In this document: one piece after another, positions 25,564-35,284 of the stretch
Numbering within the stretch: the first letter of the stretch is position 1
How the letters are laid out: each line of letters begins with the position of its first letter
Assembly: GCF_003342675.1 (NCBI RefSeq)
Contig: NZ_CP031148.1
Location: 1,302,001 to 1,366,000, forward strand
Reading direction: 5' to 3'
DNA length: 64,000 bases
From: Haloplanus rubicundus
Lineage (GTDB): Archaea; Halobacteriota; Halobacteria; Halobacteriales; Haloferacaceae
The notes under the pieces: model-generated
Seen by the model: only the letters and a program-made list of their open reading frames with translations
Databases searched by the model: none
Told to the model about the DNA's origin: nothing
Translations under genes and position numbers: made by a program

Positions 25564-26559
25564 GTGATTTCAAGTGTCTCTACTCACAACAACCTGACTG
25601 TGACTGGGGGTGAACCCGCCCGGTTCCAGGTCTGTCCGACGTCCGATCGCGACTTCCAGCAGGAGTATATCACCCAGTTGACGGAGGCAGACTTCTCGGA
25701 ACAGTTTCCCGAAACGGATGAAGGCGAGTTCCTGCTCATCCGGAGTACGCGACACCCGTCGCTCGAAATTCACGCTCGGGTGTTCGTCAACGACGATCTT
25801 TATGAGATGGCCGTAGACGACCGGAGCGTCAGCGAGGGCGATAAACTGATCGGGCTGGACTTCACGGTGAGAACTGCACTCGGTGTCCCCTCGCCACGGG
25901 ATATCGAGTACAGCAAGGCAGAATCGGCAGGGGAAGTCGAAGTCGAATCAGTTTCCAATCCGGAAGGGCGGTGGGAGCGACGACAGCTGAACGACCTTCT
26001 CGGGGTTCGTCCCCAAGTCTGTCGGGTTCGGATGGGCGTGTTTCCCGACCTCGAAGACAAGGTGTGTCGTCTCCCGTCGAACACGCTCGAAATGATTGGC
26101 GTTGACGAGGGCGACGACATCACGATCGAATCTTCACGGGGCGAACGGATTGTACGGGGGATCAAGGCCTTCGAAATCGACAGGGAACGGAGAGAGACGA
26201 AAAAAGCACAAATAGAACGCGACGAGGACCGGTACCCCCAGTGTGCAGACCTCCTCGACCTAGATCGGATCCGTCGAACAGAAGTCGACCTTCCAGAACT
26301 CTGGATCGACGAGGAGACAAGATCGCGGCTCGGGCTGGACGACACCGGAACAGACGGCGTCTGTCACCCCGTACGCGTCTACCGGGATTCGTGGTATCTC
26401 TTTCAACAGCAGCTACACGAGTTCTCGATTCCGCTCGTCATCGTCCTGTTCGCGACCGGATTCGAGGTCCAAGGACGGGTCGCGACGCTCCTGTTGTGGA
26501 GTGCTGGGGTACTCCTCTGGTTCGGCGTCTTGTTCGTCGAGAGTCGGAGTCGGCTGTAG
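25564..26559 (+). CDS. Hypothetical protein with double-psi-barrel-like domains and a C-terminal membrane anchor
   Basis: 331 residues from GTG 25564; the frame is open to 25468, but that part lacks coding character. The middle (VCRLPSNTLEMIGVDEGDDITIESSRGERIVRGIKAF) has the hydrophobic-turn-GDxIxI pattern of double-psi beta barrels such as AbrB or CDC48-N. A similar pattern may occur in the first 110 residues. The C-terminus has two hydrophobic segments (IPLVIVLFATGFEV; VATLLLWSAGVLLWFGVLF), placing the barrel domains in the cytoplasm against the membrane. The function is unknown. It is the first gene after the island's last IS debris. Confidence 0.7.
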   Translation: MISSVSTHNNLTVTGGEPARFQVCPTSDRDFQQEYITQLTEADFSEQFPETDEGEFLLIRSTRHPSLEIHARVFVNDDLYEMAVDDRSVSEGDKLIGLDFTVRTALGVPSPRDIEYSKAESAGEVEVESVSNPEGRWERRQLNDLLGVRPQVCRVRMGVFPDLEDKVCRLPSNTLEMIGVDEGDDITIESSRGERIVRGIKAFEIDRERRETKKAQIERDEDRYPQCADLLDLDRIRRTEVDLPELWIDEETRSRLGLDDTGTDGVCHPVRVYRDSWYLFQQQLHEFSIPLVIVLFATGFEVQGRVATLLLWSAGVLLWFGVLFVESRSRL

Positions 26560-26596
26560 AGCGCCGGCGGGTGCCGATTCCCGTTCTACAGGACGA

Positions 26597-27151
26597 TTAC
26601 TCCGAAACGTACGACTCGAGCGATTCGCCGGTGCTCAGTTTAGTCGTTCGGAGGAAATCGTGGAGGAACTCCGCTCCCCACTGACTTGCCCCGTCGTAAC
26701 AGAGGTCGACGTAGCTATCTATGGGGTCAATAGAGTTCCGTGTCTTGAGACCCGTCGTGGTAAGTACGAGGTCTTGTGACTCGATATTTGGTTCGTCGAC
26801 TGTAAGGTCGGTCTCGATGGTGGATCGGTCGTAGCTCTCGATCGCGTCGAAGCCCACTTCGATGAGTCGGTAGCCTCGCTCGCGCTCGCGGAACTCTCGG
26901 AACTCCTCGCGGGAGAGATCCACGACGAGGATACCGTTGAACCACTCGTCACTCGCTGGAGTCACGTTCAGCACCGCCTTCCGGTCCCCGTTCGTCTCTC
27001 GCCAGCTGGCCTCCTGATTGAAGAGTCGCCCGAATCCCCGTACTTCGACCGGAACGACACGGCTCGGGACGTCGTCGAACAGCTCCGCAAGGTCGTCCGG
27101 ATGGAGGAAACTGCCGTAGACGATCACCGCGAGCCGGGGTCTATCAGTCAT
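26597..27151 (-). CDS. Gamma-glutamylcyclotransferase-like protein (GGCT/AIG2 fold)
   Basis: 184 residues from ATG 27149-27151. YGSFLHPDDL near residue 12 is the substrate-loop signature of the GGCT family, and EFRERERGYRLIEV around residue 100 supplies the conserved Glu and Gly-Tyr. Family members release 5-oxoproline from gamma-glutamyl amines or peptides. The C-terminal ~50 residues are extra. It is divergent from the glutamate-cysteine-ligase-like gene across 172 bases, which suggests linked gamma-glutamyl metabolism, but the substrate cannot be read from sequence. Confidence 0.7.
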   Translation of the reverse strand: MTDRPRLAVIVYGSFLHPDDLAELFDDVPSRVVPVEVRGFGRLFNQEASWRETNGDRKAVLNVTPASDEWFNGILVVDLSREEFREFRERERGYRLIEVGFDAIESYDRSTIETDLTVDEPNIESQDLVLTTTGLKTRNSIDPIDSYVDLCYDGASQWGAEFLHDFLRTTKLSTGESLESYVSE

Positions 27152-27323
27152 GGTCGATCTTGGTCGGCTCGGAGTAACCAAGTTTGGGCAATCAACGTTT
27201 CGATGGATGGGGTATTCGAGGTCGGATGGAGTGGGGGCGCTCGGACGCGGACAGACCCCGTCGCCGTCACGAACTCGCTGCTAATCGATCAGTCAGTACG
27301 GTGACCGTCGAATCGGTCACTCC

Positions 27324-28949
27324 ATGGCCACTCGCGATCCGCCCTTCATGTTCAGTAGTTTGAAACGTACCGATCGGCAATGGCAGCGTATGAGGGGAAC
27401 CGACCCCGTCGAGCGAGTGCGTCAACGCCTGGCGGCCGACGTAGAAGCCTACCAAGACCAGGTCGCCCGCGATGCCGAGTGGCTCAAAGCGGAAATCAAG
27501 GACGGGTCATTCGACAACCAGCAGGCACTCGTTGGCCTCGAGTTCGAGCTCTACGGCGTCGACAAACGAACCAGCGAGTTGCGGCGACTCCCGCGCCGGA
27601 TCCTCGGTCTCATAGGTTTCGAGCCGGAACTGGGGCTGCACAACGCCGAGATGAACACGGAACCGCAACCGCTCTCGGCGGCTGGTTTGCGAGCCCAGCG
27701 TGAGGAACTCCAGGCGCGATTCGAGGTTGCCCTCCAAGGGGCCGAGGCCGAGACCGTCCGACTGGTGAGCGACGGAATGTGGACAATTCCGCCCGAAGGT
27801 GAGACTGCAGCGGAGTATCTTAGCGATCGCGTCATCAATCACGGCATCGAGTTCGGGACGAACGTGAGTGACGACGTCAGGTATCACGGAATCGCCAACT
27901 CCGAATACCTCTCGCAGATGCGAATCGATACGCCACACGTGATATTCGAGGGAGGTCGCCCGGAGATGCTCACAACCTCGATCCAGCCCCACTACCAGGT
28001 ACCGCAGGCCCAAGATTTCCCCCAATACTTCGAGTACGCGGTTCGGATCGCTGGCCCGCTCGTCGTACTGGGTGCGAATTCACCGTTCTTCCCGCCCGAC
28101 CTCTACGATGTCGACGATCAGGAAGCGATTCTTGATGATTGCTGGATGGAAAATCGAATTCCCGTGTTCGAGTCGGCCCTGAATCCCGCAGAGGGTGAGA
28201 GTACTGTCCCGGACAAGGTCGGCTTCCCACGCGACATCGAATCGATCGACGAGGCGATCGACCGGATCGCGGCCGATCCCGTCGCTCTCCCACACGATGA
28301 CGTGAAACTGGGTGCTCGATTCGACGACAACTTCGCACATTTCCTGAGGAAGAGTGGGACCTACTGGCGCTGGATCCGCCCGATGTTCAGCGCCGAGGAT
28401 CGAGTAGCTGCGAACGCACGCATCGAATTTCGACCACTTTCGGCCCAACCGACCCTTCGAGATACGGTGGCGTTCCAAGCGGTGTTCGGCGGACTATTGG
28501 AGGGACTCACTCGTCAGGACCACCCGCTGACTCGGCTGGAGTGGGAGCGAGCGAAGGAGAACTTCTACGCCGCAGTCAGGGACGGGTTCGAGGCTGACTT
28601 GGTCTGGCGTACGGTCGAGGGTGCGAAAACCACCGACGTTGACGCCATCTTTACCGAACTGTTCGAGTACGCTCGCGAGGGACTCGGGTCCTTTGGACTG
28701 ACACCGGCGGAGGTGGACACCTACGTGTCCCCGCTCGAGGAGCGAGTCGATCGACGGACCTCGCCGGCCGGGTGGAAGCACGATCGCGTGACTGAGTACG
28801 TGGACCAAGGGCTGTCACTCTCCGACGCGATTCGTGAGATGCAGACTACGTACATCGACAGGCAGGAAGAGACGTTCGTCCAGGGAACCTTCGTCGACTG
28901 GCTAGGCGATGCCACGATGGGAGGCACGGTTCGATCCCAAGACGGCTAG
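27324..28949 (+). CDS. Glutamate-cysteine ligase-like protein (GCS2 superfamily)
   Basis: 541 residues from ATG 27324 (ATG 27348 or 27390 are alternatives). LVGLEFELYGVD near residue 75 carries the metal-binding Glu pair of the carboxylate-amine ligase fold. LGLHNAEMNTEPQPLS, then TTSIQPHYQVP and GPLVVLGANSPFFPPDLY, match the GCS2 'xxQxH' and 'ALSANSP' blocks. FRPLSAQPT late in the protein is also typical. Haloarchaea make gamma-glutamylcysteine as their main thiol, but this protein is longer than standard enzymes, so a variant gamma-glutamyl ligase is equally possible. It is divergent from a GGCT-like gene. Confidence 0.7.
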   Translation: MATRDPPFMFSSLKRTDRQWQRMRGTDPVERVRQRLAADVEAYQDQVARDAEWLKAEIKDGSFDNQQALVGLEFELYGVDKRTSELRRLPRRILGLIGFEPELGLHNAEMNTEPQPLSAAGLRAQREELQARFEVALQGAEAETVRLVSDGMWTIPPEGETAAEYLSDRVINHGIEFGTNVSDDVRYHGIANSEYLSQMRIDTPHVIFEGGRPEMLTTSIQPHYQVPQAQDFPQYFEYAVRIAGPLVVLGANSPFFPPDLYDVDDQEAILDDCWMENRIPVFESALNPAEGESTVPDKVGFPRDIESIDEAIDRIAADPVALPHDDVKLGARFDDNFAHFLRKSGTYWRWIRPMFSAEDRVAANARIEFRPLSAQPTLRDTVAFQAVFGGLLEGLTRQDHPLTRLEWERAKENFYAAVRDGFEADLVWRTVEGAKTTDVDAIFTELFEYAREGLGSFGLTPAEVDTYVSPLEERVDRRTSPAGWKHDRVTEYVDQGLSLSDAIREMQTTYIDRQEETFVQGTFVDWLGDATMGGTVRSQDG

Positions 28950-29299
28950 GGTTCGGCACGTGCTCGCCGACGCTCAGTGGCTCACCGACACCGAACTCTG
29001 CACCGTGGAAAACCACCTTTCGACCAGGTGGAGACGACTTCAGAGACCACTATACGGACTATTTCGGCGCCAACGTCAGCTGTCCTCCACGCGACATACG
29101 CGCTCTGTATTCAGCAACTCTCCAAAATCATATCCGGATCGAGGGGTTCGATTCGGAGAATTGGCTCTGATTGCTAGTGCTTTGCAGACTCGTGTCTACT
29201 AGTAGGTTCTCGATATGGAACACCGTTTCCCCTGTTGTCCCTCTCTCACCGTGTGGGCTCCACAATTGAGAACTGCTAGTAGGTCACCACGGCGACGCA
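28950..29299. other. No complete gene; fragment of an unknown protein
   Basis: About 350 bases. One plus-strand frame at roughly 29028-29174 reads DDFRDHYTDYFGANVSCPPR and ends SENWL, with haloarchaeal composition but no start. It looks like a 3' gene fragment of unknown family. It begins the stretch of broken genes that continues to 32.3 kb. Confidence 0.35.
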
Positions 29300-30080
29300 A
29301 CACCCCGGGACCTGACCCACCAGCGGAAGGCAGCCGGTCTCCTCAAAGATGTTTACGACCGTCTCGATGGAGCCGACGAGGTTCTCTCCCCGCGTCCGCT
29401 GCTCGGCCAGAGTCTCGCCTCGAAGGTGACGACTTCAGTCACGAGTGAACTGGGGGACGTGATGTAAATCGGTGACGACTTCGAAATCGCCGATTTTCCG
29501 ATCCACCGCAGGAGTCAGCTCGTCGGGACGACACTCGCGGAGAGTGGCATCCGTGAATGGGCCGGTGTCAACGTCATCGGGGCCTGGTTCCGCAGCGAGT
29601 TCGAGACGTCACCTGATCCCGACGTGATGCTGACGAACGGCACGGTGTTGCTGGCCACCGATCGCGAGGCTCAGCTTGCACGACTCAAGGACCTCACGCG
29701 ATCGGGGATGCGACGGCCGAACCGGAGTGACACGGTCGTCGTCGGACACGCGGAGATCGGTCGGACCGTCACCGATGCGCTCACCCACGCCGGGGTTCAA
29801 TGCACGGTCGTCGACCGGACCGACTTGGAGGGTGTCGACGTGGTCGGGGACGCAACCGAGCTCAAGTCGCTTCGAGGGACGGGCATCGGCGACACCAGCG
29901 CGGCCATTCTGGTGCTCCCCAGGACGCGACCGCCGAGTTCAGGGCACTCGTGGCTCGGGACTCAAACGCCAACACGAACATCATCGCCTAACTCGAGGAG
30001 TCACAGAGAATCCCCAAAATGTACAAGACGGGGACGAACTCATGATCGCAGAAACCGACGAGGGGTCCAGCGGTTCACCG
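29300..30080 (+). pseudogene. Decayed potassium-channel/TrkA-type RCK protein
   Basis: One frame shows an RCK-C-like stretch (EVLSPRPLLGQSLASK), an in-frame stop TAA at 29465-29467, then a second RCK-C domain (IHRRSQLVGTTLAESGIREWAG). It continues into a Rossmann-like RCK-N domain (SDTVVVGHAEIGRTVTDAL, then VVDRTDLEGVDVVGDATE). After ILVLP the frame shifts, and homologous sequence (ATAEFRALVARDSNANT) resumes in another frame with more stops. The N-terminal channel part is missing. It is a clear remnant of a two-RCK K+ channel or transporter regulator. Confidence 0.75.
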
Positions 30081-30217
30081 AACTCTACGCCTGAGAGAGG
30101 AGACGAAACACGCGTGCTACTACGAAACGAACGTCACGTGACGTACTCCGACGGCGGTACCGGGACGCCTAGGGGCGACGCATAATATAATGAATGTGAA
30201 GCCTGAATACGTCGGTA

Positions 30218-30481
30218 ATATCAGCGAACGAGAACGACGGGTCGGAGCCCGAGCCCGGGTCCGGCGACCGAAACGCGGCGAGTGGCATCGAGACGAAATA
30301 CGCGTTCACCGGCGACACGGGCTGGATAATCGTCGGGACCCTCTGCTGTCTCCCCTTCGGGCTCTACTACTACTTGGACAACCGCGAGCAGGTCGCCGTC
30401 TGTCCGGAGTGTCGGGAGACCATCCCGGTGAACGCGTCGACGTGCAGCCAGTGTAGCGCCGACCTCGACGAGTACCGATGA
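30218..30481 (+). CDS. Membrane-anchored zinc-ribbon protein with damaged start codon
   Basis: 87 residues if ATA 30218 serves as start; no ATG, GTG or TTG is suitably placed, so the start was probably ATG before mutation. It has an acidic N-terminus, one hydrophobic segment ([18 protein letters not shown]), then a zinc ribbon CPEC...CSQC and an acidic end. The stop overlaps the next gene's ATG in ATGA (30478-30481), an operon-type junction. It is probably a small membrane-associated zinc protein, and possibly silent now. Confidence 0.5.
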   Translation: MSANENDGSEPEPGSGDRNAASGIETKYAFTGDTGWIIVGTLCCLPFGLYYYLDNREQVAVCPECRETIPVNASTCSQCSADLDEYR

Positions 30482-30609
30482 GGCCGAACCCGATCCGCCG
30501 TGTGGTTCGGTCGGTGGGCGAGCGCGACCCGCTGCTGCTCGCGCATCACCCGAGCTGCGAGTACTACGCCCACCACACGGTCGCACTTTCATCGGACAAC
30601 GGGTGCTGA
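30478..30609 (+). pseudogene. N-terminal fragment of a DUF2085-like membrane protein
   Basis: ATG 30478 opens [29 protein letters not shown], the N-terminus expected of haloarchaeal DUF2085 proteins, including the Cys and His of the metal site. After about 35 residues the sequence switches to DNA that belongs on the other strand to an ABC ATPase gene, and a stop follows. The breakpoint is near 30575. Confidence 0.55.
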
Positions 30610-32325
30610 ACGGGCACCCAGTTGGCGGGTCGCGTGGCGTCGGTGGCGATCCACGGAGCGTCAGGCGGGCCGTCTCGTCCGTCGGTTCGGCCGTCGGGAC
30701 TGCTGACAAAAGCGAGATGGTGTACGGATTTACGGGGGACTCGAACAGCGCTGCCGTCTCGCCGCGTTCGAGTATGTTCCCGAGATACATCACCGCGACT
30801 CGGTCGCAAATATGTCTGACTACGGAGAGGTCGTGAGCGATGAACAGATACGTGAGGCCGTATTCGGCCTGTAGATCCGCGAGGAGGTTGAGTACCTGCG
30901 CCTGCACCGAGACGTCCAGTGCCGACACCGGTTCGTCGAGGACGAGAAACTCGGGATTCAGTGCCAGCGCCCTTGCGATGGCGACCCGTTGACGCTGGCC
31001 GCCCGAGAACTGGTGGGGATAGCGGTGGTAATGAACCGGTTGCAGTCCTACCGTCTCGAGAAGGGTGCGAACCCGCTCTCGACGCTCCGGCCGTGTTTTC
31101 CAGTCGTGGACGTCAAGTGGTTCGCGGACGAGTTCGCTTACCGTCATCCGGTCATTCAGACTTGATTCGGGGTCCTGAAACACCATCCCGACGTTGCGCC
31201 GCCACCGTCTGCGCTCCGCGGCCGACAGATCGGTGAGATCGCGACCGTCGTATCGGATAGTGCCGCTTGTTACCGACTCCAACTGGAGGAGCGTGCGCCC
31301 AAGCGTTGTTTTGCCACACCCCGACTCTCCGACGAGGCCTAGCGTCTCGCCCCGCTGGATATCGAGGGTGACGCCGTCGACTGCACTGACCTTCGATGGG
31401 GTAAACAGGTTCAGCCCGACGCCGTAGTGCTTCTTCAGGTCACGCACTTCGACCAGCGTCCCACCCCCTTCGTCGGAGCGGTCCCACTCGTAAGGATGTG
31501 GATCGTCCGTGCTCGGCACCGCACCGCTCCCGAGAGCGGTGGTTCTGCCCGCAGTTCGGTCGGCGCTGTCGGCCTGGCGTTGTGGGTCCTCGCCGTATCG
31601 GGAAGTCGCCTCCGCTTCGGGATCCTGGTCTTCAGGATACAGCAGACAGGCGACTGTGTGATCCGGGTCGTCGGTACTCGCCGCCACCGACTGTGGGTGG
31701 ACCTGTTCACACTCCTCGAACGCCTTCGGACACTGAGGTGCGAACCGACACGCCGTCGCTGCCTCCGTCGGCGTCGGCACCTCCCCGTCGATGGTCCGTA
31801 ACCGTTGTGTGCTCGACTGCGTACCCGGGATGCTTGCTAAGAGTCCTTGGGTGTACGGATGCGCCGGGGCGGCGAAGAGGTTCTCGACCGCGGCCGTCTC
31901 GACGATTTCGCCGGCGTACATGACGTTTACCCGGTCGCAGACCTCCGCGATCATGCTCATGTCGTTTGTGATACACAGAATCGCCAAATCGCGCTCGGCC
32001 TGCAGTTTCGCAAGGAGTTCAAGAATCTGTGCTTGGGTGGTCACGTCGAGCGCTGTCGTCGGCTCGTCGGCGATCAACACATCGGGGTCGCAGGCGAGTG
32101 CCATGGCGATCACCGCCCGCTGGCGCATTCCCCCGAAAAACTTGTGGGGGGACTCGTTGAGTCGTCGTGGTGCATCCGCGATACCGACGGCCTCTAATAG
32201 TGCGATTGCTTCCTCTGTCGCCGATTTCCCGCGGAGTCCTTGATGGAGTCGTAGTGACTCCTTGATCTGGTTGCCGACGGTGTACACCGGATTGAGACGC
32301 GACAGCGGATCCGGATGAGTTCAGC
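30575..32325 (-). pseudogene. Truncated dipeptide/oligopeptide ABC transporter ATPase (DppD-DppF fusion)
   Basis: The minus frame encodes two ABC ATPase domains in one chain. The first lacks everything before [18 protein letters not shown], so it has no Walker A. It keeps [30 protein letters not shown] and CRFAPQCP. The second is complete: [35 protein letters not shown] and the C-terminal GCPFSTRCP. The coding match stops near 30575, where an unrelated gene fragment is joined on the opposite strand. The frame is open beyond that only by chance. No permease or binding-protein genes accompany it, so transport is not possible. Confidence 0.75.
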
Positions 32326-32486
32326 ATAACAGCGACATTAGAATGGCTGGGTGGTATGGTTCCGCTGACGCTTGTACTCATGAGGAGCGACCGCTCTGTC
32401 GGACAGGAGGTACACGGTGGCGATAGACGAATGTGTCACAGCACGGTGATCCCCGCCGGGAGACCGTGGGAGCAATCGTATGAGAA

Positions 32487-34070
32487 CTACGCGGCTGGCG
32501 ACCCTCGTGGCCTGTCCACCAGAAACCTACGCTGTGCTCGCGACTCGATTTCAGCATCAAGCTCTCGCATGAATTCGTCAACGGTGTTGCCCATGAGTAT
32601 CACCGGTCGATCACGATCAAGCAGCCGATCCAACACGGCTCCCGGATCGGCGTCGGAGTCGATCTCCGTGACCCCACACGTCGTCTCATTTACGAATACT
32701 GCGCTGTCACTACCCATCACGTATCCGACGTCGATAATTCCACGATCGGCGAGGTGATCGAAGTACGACACGAACGAGGCGGTTCGCCCGCGTCGGTCCG
32801 GCCGCAAGAAGACAAATGGGGTGATACAATCAGAGTTCTCAAGTGCTTGTCTGACCGCTTCCGTGCTCTCGACGTCGTTCACCTCGGCTGCGTTGAACAC
32901 GAGCCCGTTCGGGACGGTCGTCCATTTCGGCTGGATCTGTTTGAGATACGTTCGAATCTCATCGTCAGGAACGGGAGGCTCACCGACGGCTGTGAGCGTG
33001 TGGTTCACCGCGTGAACCGTTTCCGCCCCGAGCAGTCCTTGGTGTTCCTCCGGGATCGCTACTTGTTCGATTGTCGACCCGACAGCCGTGACCTCACGTT
33101 CCAGATACTCGTAGATGATCGGGTGCTGCTCACCGCACACGACGTGGGTACTGGGAGGGATTGCTTTGGCGAACGACCGTGCGATGTCAGCTCGGGTTTC
33201 GCCGAGCGTGTCTTGATGATCACGACGGATGTTGGTCAGAACAATAACGTGTGGGTCCAGGAACGATTCGTTAATCAGACGGGTCGTGTACTCCGTGATA
33301 CCTTGATTCTCGAAAATTGCGACATCATCAGGAGCGTATTTCGCGAGTTTTGGGACGTATTCTCTGAAAACGTCGATATTTTCATACAGGGTCGTTCTGG
33401 GTCCTTCGCGGTTCAACGGGACCACACCACCATTGTGGATCAGATGTGGCTGATTACCTGTGATTTTTGTTAGTGTGTCGTTCCCGCGACGTCTTAACAC
33501 GTCGTCGAGTCGGCGGGTAGTCGAAGATTTGCCACGGATACCAGAAACGACGATCCGGGTGTCGATCTTCTGGAGCGCTCGACGGTGTTTGAACCCCCGG
33601 ATTGGGAGCGTCGCTAACGATCGAAGCGCCGCCAGTATCGATGTTGAGCCGACATCGAACGATGATGGCTGGTCCTGGTTCCTGAAGATGAACACGGTCT
33701 CTGTGACGCTAGCATATGTACAGAATTCCGTTGCAGCCGTCAGCGCGCCAGATTCGGTTTCGTATGCCGACGTTGATCGCGCAAGCACGTCGCCGTCCGC
33801 AGTAAGAACCCACTCGTACTGGCCGGCAACATCGACAGTCGCACACTGCACGTCAGTAACGTGGTCACCTGCGTGGGTACCGTTGAACTGTTGCTCCGGC
33901 AGATCCTCAACGACTGATGCCGCTGCACGGACGCGATTGACGGCCGCGCGAGCCTGATCGGGTGAAGAAAACGTCTCCTTCGACGGGTTCAAGACGAGGC
34001 TGTCGATTCGCAATCGCCACCGCCACCCGGCGTCGGTGTCGTACACCTCGAAGCGAATCCCCTCGGTCAT
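32487..34070 (-). CDS. pgsB: Poly-gamma-glutamate synthase subunit PgsB/CapB with N-terminal DUF1508-like repeats
   Basis: 527 residues from ATG 34068-34070. The Mur-ligase-like core starts near residue 170 with the P-loop VSGIRGKSSTTR (175-186). It continues with TKITGNQPHLI, IFENQGITEYT and ILTNIRRDHQDTLG, the pattern of the ATP-dependent amide ligase that polymerises glutamate through gamma-carboxyls. The first ~125 residues are unusual: two repeats (5-52 and 73-122) with FEVY...WRWRL and QYEWVLTADGDVLARST resemble the YegP/DUF1508 (HalX-type) module. Its start overlaps pgsC by four bases. It acts at the inner membrane face. Confidence 0.85.
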   Translation of the reverse strand: MTEGIRFEVYDTDAGWRWRLRIDSLVLNPSKETFSSPDQARAAVNRVRAAASVVEDLPEQQFNGTHAGDHVTDVQCATVDVAGQYEWVLTADGDVLARSTSAYETESGALTAATEFCTYASVTETVFIFRNQDQPSSFDVGSTSILAALRSLATLPIRGFKHRRALQKIDTRIVVSGIRGKSSTTRRLDDVLRRRGNDTLTKITGNQPHLIHNGGVVPLNREGPRTTLYENIDVFREYVPKLAKYAPDDVAIFENQGITEYTTRLINESFLDPHVIVLTNIRRDHQDTLGETRADIARSFAKAIPPSTHVVCGEQHPIIYEYLEREVTAVGSTIEQVAIPEEHQGLLGAETVHAVNHTLTAVGEPPVPDDEIRTYLKQIQPKWTTVPNGLVFNAAEVNDVESTEAVRQALENSDCITPFVFLRPDRRGRTASFVSYFDHLADRGIIDVGYVMGSDSAVFVNETTCGVTEIDSDADPGAVLDRLLDRDRPVILMGNTVDEFMRELDAEIESRAQRRFLVDRPRGSPAA

Positions 34071-35284
34071 GGGTCCATCTCTCGCGATGTCTCATCAAGC
34101 GGAGTGGCAGTCTCGTGGGCAGTACTAGGTTGGTTCAAAATGGATCGATCGGAAATCGCTTCCTCGTCGGGTTTCCGAATCGTTCGCCACTCAGCGTACC
34201 CGAAGCAGACGGCGATGATACTCAAGCCTATTACTGCTTCGGTGATGCCGAACTGGCGGGGGAACCCCCTCGGTAGGACTGCTCCGGTGAGCCTCGTCAA
34301 GCACAGCAAGGATACGAACGATCCAAACTGAAGCGGGACGAACAACCGTCGACTTGATGGCTGTGCGACGTGGACGTTGTACGCGTTCACCCCCGCGAGA
34401 ATCCCGACAAAGAACGCCGAGAGACCGCGTGTGATTCCCAGTTCGATCGACAACGGCACGGCCGCGACGATGCCAAACGCTGCCCCGATACCGACGAGTA
34501 CGCGCCCGTACAACAGCGATGAATAGTGAATCGCTTGCACGGCGACATACGATATCACGATTAGACAGATGTATAGATAGACGAGCCGGCGGTCCGCAAG
34601 CGAGAAGATCGCAAGCAACGCCACCGAAACCACACCGATACGGATGTCATACCGCTCGCGGACACGTTCTGACAGGAGCATCCCGATCGCGAACAACAAC
34701 ACGGTTACAAGCCGGGGGAGGATAACCGGCGACAAGGGCTCGTTGACGGCAACGCCTTTCCACGTCGCCACATCTGCTGTGCGTGAGTAGAGCGTAACGG
34801 GCGCCGCAGTCGCAAGTGTGGGTGCAAACTCCGCCGAGACGAGATACCATCCAAGCCCGAACAGACATCCGAACAACACCGCTGCGGTCAGTAGGTCCCA
34901 GCGACGGGTCTCTGCGTCGAGTTGGTGATAATTATATGCGGCAAGGCCAGGCAGAATACTCCCGACAAACACGACGGTCTGAAAGATATCTCGAATAAGA
35001 AAGCCAAAGGTCAGGAAGATTGTGACCGGTATCAGACTCCCGATGAGGATCGCGTAGATCAGTTCGGCACGACCATAGATCAGCGTGTTGTTCTTCAGTA
35101 GGCTCAGTCCGAGGTACGCGACCGCGGCACTGAGGACGTAGATCGGCAGCATGACGAAGCTTTTCAGTGTGTACACGGCGAGAATCGGTATCGCAATCGT
35201 GCCTCCCAGCCGGTAGCCGTACACCTGTGTCAATCCCACCACTGCGAGGAGTCCGAACGCGGTGACGATGACTGTGACGATCAC
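34067..35284 (-). CDS. pgsC: Poly-gamma-glutamate biosynthesis membrane subunit PgsC/CapC
   Basis: 405 residues, almost entirely hydrophobic, with about ten to twelve predicted membrane segments. The opening VVGLTQVYGYRLGGTIAIPILAVYTLKSF matches the PgsC start (G-x-x-P-GG-x-x-x-P-G/A). The Bacillus protein is about 150 residues, so this is more than twice that size. The second half repeats a similar pattern (YGRVLVGIGAAFG; GITRGLSAFFVGILAGVNAYN), which suggests internal duplication. It overlaps pgsA and pgsB by four bases each. It partners PgsB in synthesis and export. Confidence 0.8.
   Translation of the reverse strand: MIVTVIVTAFGLLAVVGLTQVYGYRLGGTIAIPILAVYTLKSFVMLPIYVLSAAVAYLGLSLLKNNTLIYGRAELIYAILIGSLIPVTIFLTFGFLIRDIFQTVVFVGSILPGLAAYNYHQLDAETRRWDLLTAAVLFGCLFGLGWYLVSAEFAPTLATAAPVTLYSRTADVATWKGVAVNEPLSPVILPRLVTVLLFAIGMLLSERVRERYDIRIGVVSVALLAIFSLADRRLVYLYICLIVISYVAVQAIHYSSLLYGRVLVGIGAAFGIVAAVPLSIELGITRGLSAFFVGILAGVNAYNVHVAQPSSRRLFVPLQFGSFVSLLCLTRLTGAVLPRGFPRQFGITEAVIGLSIIAVCFGYAEWRTIRKPDEEAISDRSILNQPSTAHETATPLDETSREMDP

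Noticed and set aside
30221-30575. Extension of the Dpp-type ATPase frame to 30221
   Set aside because: After GCPFSTRCP the translation loses all family similarity, and the same DNA encodes a zinc-ribbon gene and a DUF2085 start on the other strand.
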